From assembly GCA_963677785.2 (NCBI GenBank), contig CAXXDH010000002.1, forward strand, positions 930,001 through 994,000: a DNA stretch of 64,000 bases. Reading direction: 5' to 3'. The first letter of the stretch is position 1. Every line of letters begins with the position of its first letter. Positions 8,204 to 15,605 of this stretch are shown in pieces. This stretch comes from G963665495 sp963677785 (GTDB lineage Bacteria; Desulfobacterota; Desulfovibrionia; Desulfovibrionales; Desulfovibrionaceae). The position numbers and the translations under genes are program-made. The notes under the pieces are model-generated. The model ran no database searches. It was not told where the DNA came from and was given only the letters and a program-made list of their open reading frames with translations.

Positions 8204-8785
8204 ATGGAATTTGAGCAATTGGTTCGAGCCAACAGAAGCTACAGGCGTTTTCAGGAAAACGCGGCTGTTTCTATGGAAACATTGCAACGTTTGATTGAAC
8301 TGGCCCGGGACACGCCCTCGGCCGCCAATCTGCAACCCCTGCGTTATGTGCTTTCCTGCACCCCCGAGATGAACGAGCGGATTTTTGAGACCCTGGTCTG
8401 GGCGGCGTATCTCAAAGACTGGAAAGGTCCTGTTCCCGGAGAACGGCCGGCCGCATATATTGTGATTTTGGGTGACAAAGAGGTGGCCAGCCGTATAGAC
8501 TGCGATCATGGTATCGTAGCGCAAACCATCCTGCTCGGGGCCGTTGACCAGGGGCTCGGCGGTTGCATGCTGGGCGCCATAGACAGAAAAAAACTCCAGG
8601 AGACTCTGCAGCTTTCGGAGCAGTACGAGATCAAACTGGTCCTGGCGTTGGGCAAGCCCGATGAGACATCTCTGGTGGAACCGCTTGGTCCGGAGGGCAG
8701 CATACGCTATTATCGTGATGCACAAGACGTGCACCACGTGCCCAAACGCAGCCTGGACGAGCTCATTTTGGGCACTTATGCATGA
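8204..8785 (+). CDS. Nitroreductase-family flavoprotein
   Basis: 193 residues. Start at the ATG after ATCGGAGGATCC. N-terminal motif MEFEQLVRANRSYRRFQ and ARDTPSAANLQPLRYVL are the FMN-binding signature of the nitroreductase/NADH dehydrogenase family; DCGIVAQTILL-type helix follows (DHGIVAQTILLGAVDQGLGG) and then the C-terminal LALGKPDE motif. Probably an NAD(P)H-dependent FMN reductase acting on quinones or nitro compounds; substrate unknown. It heads a plus-strand run that continues with rsfS. Confidence 0.8.
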   Translation: MEFEQLVRANRSYRRFQENAAVSMETLQRLIELARDTPSAANLQPLRYVLSCTPEMNERIFETLVWAAYLKDWKGPVPGERPAAYIVILGDKEVASRIDCDHGIVAQTILLGAVDQGLGGCMLGAIDRKKLQETLQLSEQYEIKLVLALGKPDETSLVEPLGPEGSIRYYRDAQDVHHVPKRSLDELILGTYA

Positions 8786-8812
8786 CCGCTCAAAACTGCG
8801 GATAAAAGGGTA

Positions 8813-9247
8813 ATGATGCAAGACGAAAAAAAGTATTCCACCATCAATACGGTGGATAAGGCCAAAGCCGTCGTGGGCTGGCTTGAGGAAAAGCAGGGCG
8901 GAGACATTCTGGCTCTTGATGTTCGGGAAATCAGCAATGTTGCGGACGCCATGATTATTGTCACAGCAAAAAGCCTGCCGCATGCGCAGGCTCTGGGAGA
9001 TTACGTACTGGATTGCTGCGGCAAGGAAAAAATCGAATACCTGGGCATGGAAGGCTACAAGAATGGCCAGTGGATTCTGGTGGATCTCAATGACGTGGTT
9101 GTTCATGTTTTGCTCAACGATGTGCGGGATTTTTTCAACCTGGAGGGGCTTTGGTCCAAAGCCGGGGTGATTCAGCGTGCGTGCCGGGAAGACAGTGCGG
9201 ATGCGTCCAGTGAATTCGATGGAACAGGAGACGAGGAGTCCGAATAA
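8813..9247 (+). CDS. rsfS: Ribosomal silencing factor RsfS
   Basis: 144 residues. RsfS binds uL14 (RplN) and blocks subunit joining under starvation. The core domain spans about 20-125 and shows the family motifs DILALDVREISNVADAMIIVTAKS, GDYVLDCCGKEKIEYLGMEGYKNGQ (split here as two segments of the same region) and WILVDLNDVVVHVLLNDVR, then FFNLEGLW. The acidic C-terminal tail of about 20 residues is variable in the family. Start at either of two adjacent ATGs. It lies between the nitroreductase and the zinc-ribbon gene with 2-27 bp gaps. Confidence 0.9.
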   Translation: MMQDEKKYSTINTVDKAKAVVGWLEEKQGGDILALDVREISNVADAMIIVTAKSLPHAQALGDYVLDCCGKEKIEYLGMEGYKNGQWILVDLNDVVVHVLLNDVRDFFNLEGLWSKAGVIQRACREDSADASSEFDGTGDEESE

Positions 9248-9249
9248 TT

Positions 9250-9492
9250 ATGCAGGAGAACAAGAAACCCGTTGAGCCGGTACGCCCCTCTTCCATAGAA
9301 CTGGTCTACATCTACGACTGCCCGTTTTGCGGACATCAGACCCCCCTCGTCAGTCCGACCCAGCCTTCCATGGTCCAGTGCGAGACATGCAAGTCCCATT
9401 TTCCCATTGTTCCGGTGGATGAAAAAACCGTTCATTTCATGAAAATCATTCTAGCCAACGGCAGGGCGGGTATAGACCCCGATTTTCTGTGA
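9250..9492 (+). CDS. Small zinc-ribbon protein, 80 aa
   Basis: Unnamed conserved-looking small protein. Two CxxC knuckles (C24-C27 in DCPFCGHQ and C44-C47 in QCETCKSHF) separated by 16 residues form a likely rubredoxin-like zinc ribbon. It starts 2 bp after rsfS and its stop overlaps the next start (CTGTGA: the GTG of the glycosyltransferase), so it is translationally coupled. The role is unknown; nucleic-acid or protein binding would fit a zinc ribbon. Confidence 0.75.
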   Translation: MQENKKPVEPVRPSSIELVYIYDCPFCGHQTPLVSPTQPSMVQCETCKSHFPIVPVDEKTVHFMKIILANGRAGIDPDFL

Positions 9493-10631
9493 GCGATACG
9501 CCCCAGCGCCTCCGGATTGCGCACCATACCATGCTCCAGTATCGAGGCGGAGCAACGCGCGTGGCCATGCTGCTGCAGCATGGCCTGGTTGCCGGGGGTA
9601 CGGATTGCACACACTCTTTTGAAGTAGCTGAAGATGCCGGCGGGCAGGGATTGCTTGAAGCCGCTCCATGGCCCAGACGTCTGCATACCACGCTGGTCCA
9701 GGGGGCGTTTGCTCATCTGCATACCAGCGGTCATTGGGAACGGCTGCTCAAGCTTTGCTGCGCTTTTCCCGATAGAACCCTGATTACGCTCCACGATGCG
9801 TCCCTGCTGACCGGGGGCTGTCCGTATCCTTTGGATTGTCCGCATTTCGACGCAGACTGCAAGGAGCCCTGTCCGCGCAATTTTCGTGACTCCTCGGCTC
9901 GCAGGGCCAAGTTGCGTGAGCTTCTGCAGACATTGGATCCTTTGCTGGTCAGCCCTTCTTCCTGGCTCAAAAAACTCGCCCGCCGGTCATTGGGCAAGAT
10001 GCCCGTCAAGGTTGTTCCCAACGGCGTGCCCTGGCCGGATGCGGATTTCGACAAGTTGCGAATTAGGGAAAAAGCGCGTCTGGCGTTCGGGTTGACCCGA
10101 AAGGCCCGGCTGGTGATTTTTGTGGCGCATGGCGGCACCCAGGCAGTTTACAAGTCCGGGGATGCCTGGGAACGTATCTGGCAAAAATTGAAGCAACACG
10201 CGCCGGATGCGGTCTGCTTCATGATCGGCGGCCGCAGTTCCGGGCAGCAGGGCGAATTGATGCACTGGCCCTATCTGGAGCCGGCCAACCTGCGGGAGGT
10301 GATGCTGGCGGCGGATCTGCTCGTCTATCCCACCCGTGCGGACAATCATCCGCTGGTGGTGCTGGAAGCCATGGCCGCCAAGTGTCCTGTGCTGTCATAT
10401 GCGGTTGGCGGCGTGTGCGAGCAGATCGAAGACGGGCAAACCGGCCGGTTGGTTGCTTCCGGAGATGAGGCGGAACTCGTCAATGCGGCATTGTCCATGC
10501 TCGGCACGCGAGAGGGGCGTCTAATGGCGGAAAACGCCTGGTCGCGAGGGCGTGTTTGTTTCAGCGCAGGCCGCATGCTTGCGGACTACCAGACGCTCTA
10601 CACAAAACTGGCACGGACGGAGGAAAGCTGA
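9489..10631 (+). CDS. GT4-type glycosyltransferase
   Basis: 380 residues, retaining glycosyltransferase of the GT-B fold. GTG start overlapping the previous stop. N-terminal domain begins LRIAHHTMLQYRGGATRVAM, and the C-terminal nucleotide-sugar domain has KVVPNGV (about residue 173), FVAHGG, and the EX7E-type segment DNHPLVVLEAMAAKCPVLS (about 283-302) with GGVCEQIEDGQTGRL. It probably decorates LPS or another surface glycan together with the FkbM gene that follows after 2 bp. Acceptor and donor are not readable. Confidence 0.85.
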   Translation: MSDTPQRLRIAHHTMLQYRGGATRVAMLLQHGLVAGGTDCTHSFEVAEDAGGQGLLEAAPWPRRLHTTLVQGAFAHLHTSGHWERLLKLCCAFPDRTLITLHDASLLTGGCPYPLDCPHFDADCKEPCPRNFRDSSARRAKLRELLQTLDPLLVSPSSWLKKLARRSLGKMPVKVVPNGVPWPDADFDKLRIREKARLAFGLTRKARLVIFVAHGGTQAVYKSGDAWERIWQKLKQHAPDAVCFMIGGRSSGQQGELMHWPYLEPANLREVMLAADLLVYPTRADNHPLVVLEAMAAKCPVLSYAVGGVCEQIEDGQTGRLVASGDEAELVNAALSMLGTREGRLMAENAWSRGRVCFSAGRMLADYQTLYTKLARTEES

Positions 10632-10633
10632 AT

Positions 10634-11527
10634 ATGGAACCCTATCGTCTTGTGGGACAGCAGATTAAAGCGCTTGCTCCGGGGCAACGCCAGGAATTTC
10701 TGGATTGCGTGCTCGAACGCAATGACAATTGGTACGAGCTGAGTTTTACAGATGCGGAAGGCTGCCGCCCTCTCTGGCCGTATGCGCCCAAGGCGCGTTA
10801 TTTGCCCAAAAAAGGCTGCTGGCACGTGCGGCAGGCCCATGTGGAATTTCTGGTGCGGGAATCGCCTATTGTGGAGCTGCTGTTCGAGTTGCGCGGGTAT
10901 TTGTTTGCGGGCCAGCCCGTACGGGATGCCGTGTGTCTGGATCTCGGCCCGGGCACATCCGGGTTGTTCGGCGTGTTCTGCGCGGCCTGCGGCGTCCGGA
11001 AGGTGCTGTTCGCAGAGGCCGACCCGCGTGCCCTTGAGCTTGTGCTGGCCAACATAGCCCTGAATAATTTTACCAGGGTCGATTACGTGCATGCAGCGGT
11101 GTGCGGTGTAAACGGCCGGGCCGGATTTTTTCAGGACACGGACATTAACTCCAGCATGCTTTGCCACGAGCCTGATGCCGCGGGCACGAACGGGCGGGTC
11201 GTGGATGTGGCGGCCATACGCCTTGCGGATCTTTTCCGGAGATTGGATCTCGATCCCGGACAGCCCGTATTGTGCAAAATGGACATTGAAGGCGCTGAAG
11301 TGGAATTGCTTCCTGATCTCGCAGATCTGGTCCGTACCTATCCCAAGAGCGTATTCTCCATAGCCTCCTACCATCCGACGGAGGGGGGAGAGAGCGCGTC
11401 TGTTCTGGAAAACGGTTTGCGGGACATTAGGTCAGTGTACGTCAAAACGCTGTTTGAAGCCCATAAGACTACATTCGTTTCACATCAGGACAACACGGCC
11501 GTCCGTGCCGCTTTGGAGAAATATTGA
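10634..11527 (+). CDS. FkbM-family SAM-dependent methyltransferase
   Basis: 297 residues. The start is the ATG after GGAGGAAAGCTGAAT. A variable N-terminal 90 residues precede a Rossmann methyltransferase domain: SAM motif I CLDLGPGTSGLFG (about 101-113), the acidic LFAEADPRALELVLANI, then the FkbM hallmark CKMDIEGAEVELL (about 213-225). These enzymes O-methylate sugars or small molecules. Coupled to the glycosyltransferase, so methylation of a surface glycan is the simplest inference. Ends 4 bp before the convergent Fe-S gene. Confidence 0.8.
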   Translation: MEPYRLVGQQIKALAPGQRQEFLDCVLERNDNWYELSFTDAEGCRPLWPYAPKARYLPKKGCWHVRQAHVEFLVRESPIVELLFELRGYLFAGQPVRDAVCLDLGPGTSGLFGVFCAACGVRKVLFAEADPRALELVLANIALNNFTRVDYVHAAVCGVNGRAGFFQDTDINSSMLCHEPDAAGTNGRVVDVAAIRLADLFRRLDLDPGQPVLCKMDIEGAEVELLPDLADLVRTYPKSVFSIASYHPTEGGESASVLENGLRDIRSVYVKTLFEAHKTTFVSHQDNTAVRAALEKY

Positions 11528-11531
11528 CGGG

Positions 11532-12413
11532 TTACCGCGTCCGGGTTTTCCCCTGTTGGGGCACACGAGCTTCGCACGGCACGCCTACCTGGCAGAGACC
11601 GCAGCAGTAGACCAGCTCTCCCAACTGGTGGTCCCGGACATAGGGAGCCGTGACATTGTTGATATAATCCAGACACTTTTGCTTGTCGTGTCCGCTGGCG
11701 GAAATGGCCTGGACCGGACAGCGTTGGGCGCAGACAAGACACTTGCCCGTCGTAAAGTGCAGGCACCAGGCCGTATGCGAGGTATACAAGCGCGGGGTGG
11801 CGGGCAACGTGATTCTGGCCACCACCGAGCCCGTACGCATGGCCATGCCCCGCGGAGTGATCAGCCCTTCATTGATGCTGAACGTTCCCAGTCCGCAGGC
11901 ATAGGCGGCATGGCGTTCGGACCAGGTCGTCTCAACGCCGTTTTGCGGCGGCGTTTCCTTGTACGAGCGGGACAACTGCGTCGGGGCAGTGGCCGGGAAC
12001 CCGCGCCGGGTCAGTTCCTCGGTCAGGTACGTACGCAAGGCCTCATTAAATCGTTCGCCGTCGCGATGGGCCAGGCTCCAGCGCAGTCCTGGGTACTGGC
12101 TTTGCCGCCGGTGCTCAATACGAGTCTGCTCCGTATGGGGGAGTACCCAGCTGATGACGGAGAGCTCATCCGGACGGGCTGCTTCAGCGGGAAATGCGGC
12201 GGCAAAGGCCTGTTCAGGAAGCCAGTGCGAGGGGCCGATGCTGCTCCGAATGGTGTGGAACATCGGATCGTCGCCGCGTGCGACGCCGACCAGCGGAGGA
12301 TCGAAAAGAGGCTCGTCAAAAGTGGGACTGAGCGTATTGCGTTCCGGCGCGGTGGTAAACGCGCGTATCAGAGTCTCAATGAGACTGAGATTTCCGGCGG
12401 CGTCGCTGGACAT
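11532..12413 (-). CDS. QueG-like 4Fe-4S reductase-family protein
   Basis: About 293 residues with ferredoxin-type clusters near the C-terminus: C-x7-C-x2-C-x3-CP in WCLHFTTGKCLVCAQRCP (about 206-223), and CCGLCQVGVPC (about 264-274). The preceding ACGLGTFSINEGLITPRG resembles the GLGWIGKNT...SPR motif of epoxyqueuosine reductase QueG, a cobalamin and Fe-S enzyme. It is shorter at the C-terminus than QueG (no HEAT repeats) and diverged, so I do not assign queG. Start at the ATG just after the nadE stop; an overlapping ATG nine bases upstream is possible. Second gene of a nadE operon. Confidence 0.65.
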   Translation of the reverse strand: MSSDAAGNLSLIETLIRAFTTAPERNTLSPTFDEPLFDPPLVGVARGDDPMFHTIRSSIGPSHWLPEQAFAAAFPAEAARPDELSVISWVLPHTEQTRIEHRRQSQYPGLRWSLAHRDGERFNEALRTYLTEELTRRGFPATAPTQLSRSYKETPPQNGVETTWSERHAAYACGLGTFSINEGLITPRGMAMRTGSVVARITLPATPRLYTSHTAWCLHFTTGKCLVCAQRCPVQAISASGHDKQKCLDYINNVTAPYVRDHQLGELVYCCGLCQVGVPCEARVPQQGKTRTR

Positions 12414-12415
12414 GG

Positions 12416-14080
12416 CTACCATCCTTTTCGTGCTATGGGCATCCTCCAGCCCGTGCCAAAGGCGCGATCCGTAACTTTGAGCCCGGGGGGAGCCTGCTTG
12501 CGCTTGAATTCCGCATTCTTTACCAGTTTGAGTATCTGGTCCACCGTACTTTCGGCAAATCCTTCGGCTATCAGCTCGTCGCGCGAAGCATGCTGCTCAA
12601 TATGGCGTTCGAGAATGGCGTCCAGCAGTTCGTAAGGCGGCAGGCTGTCCTGGTCGCACTGGTCGGGGCGCAGTTCCGCTGACGGCGGTTTTTCCAGAAC
12701 GGTTCGAGGAATGATCTCGCCCCGTTTTTCATTGAGCCAACGGCAGACGTCGTAGACCATGATCTTTGGCAGGTCAGCAATGACTCCCAGGGCGCCGGCC
12801 ATGTCGCCGTAGATGGTGCAGTAGCCAACGGAAAGCTCGGACTTGTTTCCCGTGGTCAGGAGGATGGCTCCGGTCTTGTTGGATATGGCCATCAGCAGAT
12901 TGCCCCGAATCCGGGCCTGGATATTTTCTTCGGTGACGTTTTTCTCCATGCCCGCGAATACCGGATGCAGCGTGCTGTCGAAAGTTTTCATCAACTCGCC
13001 GATGTTCAGGGTATAGGTCCGGATGTCGAGGTGTCTGGCCAGTGCCAGCGAGTCCGTAATACTGCCTTTGCTGGAGTAGGGCGAGGGCATCAGTACGCCG
13101 GTGACATTGTCCGGCCCCAGGGCTTCCACGGCGATGGCCGCCGTCAGTGACGAGTCGATGCCTCCCGACAGGCCCAGGACGGCTTTGGAAAACCCGCATT
13201 TGCGGACGTAATCTTTCAAACCCATGGTCAGGGCGCGCCAAGCCTGGCTCGCCGGGAGCGTATCATCCTGGGCGATGTTGCCGGACCAGTTCTCCAGGTC
13301 CACAATAAGAACATCCTCGGCAAAACCTCTGGCTCGTGCGCAGAGCTCACCGGAAGGAGCAACGGCCATGCTGCGTCCATCAAAGAGCAGGTCGTCGTTG
13401 CCGCCGATCTGGTTGGCGTAAAGCATGCCGAAGCCGTATTTGGAAGCGATATTGGAGAGCATGGCTTCACGGATGACCCGTTTGCCGAGGCTGAAGGGCG
13501 AAGCCGAGAGATTGATCACGGCGTCCACCTTGTGCTGCGACAGTTGCTCCAGCGGATCATCCGCATAATAGCGGTGGTCTTTCCAGAATTCCTTGTCGTT
13601 CCAGATGTCTTCGCAAATGGTCACGCCAAAGCGCAATCCGTCAAGTTCGACGATGCACGGATCGCAAGGCGGATGCTGCAACGATTCTCCGGGCTCGAAA
13701 TAGCGCCGCTCGTCAAAAACATCGTACGTGGGCAGCAAACATTTGTTGTAAGTCTGCTCAATACGGCCGTTGCGCAACAGCAGGGCCGAATTGAACAACG
13801 GGCTGCCCACAGGTCCGGGGTTTCTGGTGGGCAATCCGAGCAACAGGGGCGGCTTGTCGGCCAGATCCGCGGCCAGTTGTACTGCTTCGGCCATGCAGGC
13901 TTCGGCAAAACCGTTTTGCAATAAAATATCGCGCGCGGGATAGCCGGAAACCGCCATCTCCGAGGTGACGCAAAGCTGCGCTCCAGATGCGGCGGCCACC
14001 TGCACGGCTTCACGGATCTTGCGGCCGTTGCCTGTTATGTCGCTGACTGTGTAGTTGCACTGCAGAAGAGCTATTTTCAA
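12416..14080 (-). CDS. nadE: Glutamine-dependent NAD+ synthetase
   Basis: Last step of NAD synthesis: amidates nicotinate adenine dinucleotide using ammonia made by its own amidase domain. 554 residues. N-terminal nitrilase domain with the Glu-Lys-Cys triad visible as TSEMAVSGYP (about 41), NKCLLP (about 112) and CEDIW (about 155). C-terminal synthetase domain with the PP-loop LGLSGGIDSSLTAAI (about 304-318), TTGNKSELSVGY and CTIYGDMAGAL. TTG start with an ACGAGGTCTG ribosome site. Its stop overlaps the following QueG-like gene. Confidence 0.95.
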   Translation of the reverse strand: MKIALLQCNYTVSDITGNGRKIREAVQVAAASGAQLCVTSEMAVSGYPARDILLQNGFAEACMAEAVQLAADLADKPPLLLGLPTRNPGPVGSPLFNSALLLRNGRIEQTYNKCLLPTYDVFDERRYFEPGESLQHPPCDPCIVELDGLRFGVTICEDIWNDKEFWKDHRYYADDPLEQLSQHKVDAVINLSASPFSLGKRVIREAMLSNIASKYGFGMLYANQIGGNDDLLFDGRSMAVAPSGELCARARGFAEDVLIVDLENWSGNIAQDDTLPASQAWRALTMGLKDYVRKCGFSKAVLGLSGGIDSSLTAAIAVEALGPDNVTGVLMPSPYSSKGSITDSLALARHLDIRTYTLNIGELMKTFDSTLHPVFAGMEKNVTEENIQARIRGNLLMAISNKTGAILLTTGNKSELSVGYCTIYGDMAGALGVIADLPKIMVYDVCRWLNEKRGEIIPRTVLEKPPSAELRPDQCDQDSLPPYELLDAILERHIEQHASRDELIAEGFAESTVDQILKLVKNAEFKRKQAPPGLKVTDRAFGTGWRMPIARKGW

Positions 14081-14113
14081 AACAGACCTCGTAAGCTTGT
14101 ATCGGGGCTGGTT

Positions 14114-14740
14114 TTAAAGGAACAGTTCATGAAAGCCCGCCTCCGCCAGGGCCCAAAGACCGAACAGCAGAATGACCAGGCCGGAAATCTTTTTGATGGC
14201 TGGCATATGGCGGGAGATTTTCTCGCTGAGACAGGCCCCGCCTAAAGCGATGCCCGCCCACCAGACCATGGATCCGCAGAACACACCTGTGATGACCGCA
14301 GCCGCGTGCCCCAGAGAGGTGTGCGTATGCCCTAGTCCGAACCCGGCGAAAATGGCCAGAAAGGCGATGATGGTCATGGGATTGGTCAGGGTCAACAAAA
14401 AAATGGAGGCGAACGCACCGGCCAGATGGTGATACGAACGTTCCACTTTCATGGGCGCGTACGGCCTGCGGCAGGTGGCAACTCCCATGACCAGAAGTAA
14501 TATACCACCGGCTAGCTGCAGCAGATAGCGGTGTTCGGTCAGGTAATCGGAGACAAAGGAAAGACCGAAGGCGGCGATGGCCCCATAGAGCGCATCTCCC
14601 AGAGCGGCGGCCGTACCGCTGAACAGGCCGATCCACAACCCGCCCGAAAGCGAACGATGCAGGCAAAGCAGACCCACCGGTCCGAGCGGCAGCGCGATGA
14701 TCACGCCGATGACCAGCCCTTTGAGGAAGAGCAGAACCAT
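14114..14740 (-). CDS. LysE-family amino-acid exporter
   Basis: 208-residue inner-membrane protein with about six hydrophobic helices. The N-terminal family motif is GVIIALPLGPVGLLCLHRSLSGG (positions about 11-33, shown here only by its core LPLGPVG) followed by GLFSGTAAALGDALYGAI. LysE/RhtB proteins export lysine, homoserine, threonine or other small amines; which one cannot be told. It sits between nadE and dapB on the same strand; adjacency to a lysine-pathway gene hints at lysine, which is inference only. Confidence 0.8.
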   Translation of the reverse strand: MVLLFLKGLVIGVIIALPLGPVGLLCLHRSLSGGLWIGLFSGTAAALGDALYGAIAAFGLSFVSDYLTEHRYLLQLAGGILLLVMGVATCRRPYAPMKVERSYHHLAGAFASIFLLTLTNPMTIIAFLAIFAGFGLGHTHTSLGHAAAVITGVFCGSMVWWAGIALGGACLSEKISRHMPAIKKISGLVILLFGLWALAEAGFHELFL

Positions 14741-14776
14741 GGCTTTTCCAGACCTCCGATTTCCGGCTCATGGGGC

Positions 14777-15565
14777 TCATGAAGCAAGGAACGTGTCGGC
14801 CATGCTGTAAAGGCGTCCTGCCGGCTGTTGGGCCAGCCATTTGGCCGCGCGGATCGCTCCTTGGGCAAAATTCTCCCGTGTGTGGGCCTGATGGGTGACT
14901 TCGATCCGTTCACCCGGTCCCATGAAGTAGACCGTATGCACGCCTACCACATCGCCGCCGCGGATGGTCTGAATGCCGATTTCTTCTGTGGGGCGCTCGC
15001 CGATGATGCCCTCGCGGCAGCAGCAGGCCTTTTCCTTGAGATCCCAGTTGCGGGCTTCGGCCAGGCATTGCGCCAGCTTCAAAGCGGTTCCGCTGGGGGC
15101 GTCCTTTTTCTTGTTGTGGTGCAATTCGACCATTTCCAGATCGTATTTGTCCCCGAGCATCCGCACCAGTTCCGGCAGCAGCTGCAGAAGCACGTTGATG
15201 CCGATGCTCATGTTGGGCGCCCAGAACAACGGTACGGACTGAGCGCTTTCCGCCAGTTCGGCCTGCTGCGCGTCGGTAAGTCCGGTAGTGCCGCAGACCA
15301 TGGGGTTGCCGTGCTTTGCCGCGGTCTTGGCCGCGAGCACGGATGCTTCAGGGGCCGTGAAATCGATAACGACTGCGCCTGGGGCCTGGGGCAGGACTTC
15401 ATCCAGGGATGATCCGGCCGTGCAGACAAAACGGTTGTTCTCCGGCATGCATTGCGGCCGTTCCACAATGCCCGCCAGCGTGAGTTCGGGGTCCTTTTCC
15501 ACGAGTCCGGCTATGGTGGAGCCCATACGTCCGGCCGCGCCGGTGATAACGATAGATACGCTCAT
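14777..15565 (-). CDS. dapB: 4-hydroxy-tetrahydrodipicolinate reductase
   Basis: Lysine/diaminopimelate pathway reductase, needed for peptidoglycan. 262 residues. Start at ATG following AGGAGGAAAT; an in-frame upstream ATG lacks this. N-terminal dinucleotide fold VITGAAGRMGSTIAGL (6-21), then GAVVIDFTAPE, CGTTGLTDAQ, and the catalytic segment ELHHNKKKDAPSGTALKLA (about 147-165), ending with the C-terminal ECREGIIG-like CREGIIGERPTEEIGIQTIR and GVHTVYF. The protein is full length. Confidence 0.95.
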   Translation of the reverse strand: MSVSIVITGAAGRMGSTIAGLVEKDPELTLAGIVERPQCMPENNRFVCTAGSSLDEVLPQAPGAVVIDFTAPEASVLAAKTAAKHGNPMVCGTTGLTDAQQAELAESAQSVPLFWAPNMSIGINVLLQLLPELVRMLGDKYDLEMVELHHNKKKDAPSGTALKLAQCLAEARNWDLKEKACCCREGIIGERPTEEIGIQTIRGGDVVGVHTVYFMGPGERIEVTHQAHTRENFAQGAIRAAKWLAQQPAGRLYSMADTFLAS

Positions 15566-15605
15566 ATTTCCTCCTCCTGACGGGAACAACTGTGTCCTGT
15601 TGGTA

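Noticed and set aside
8096..9106. 336-codon minus-strand frame
   Set aside because: Antisense to the nitroreductase and rsfS.
11454..12635. 393-codon plus-strand frame
   Set aside because: Antisense to the QueG-like and nadE genes, which explain the region.
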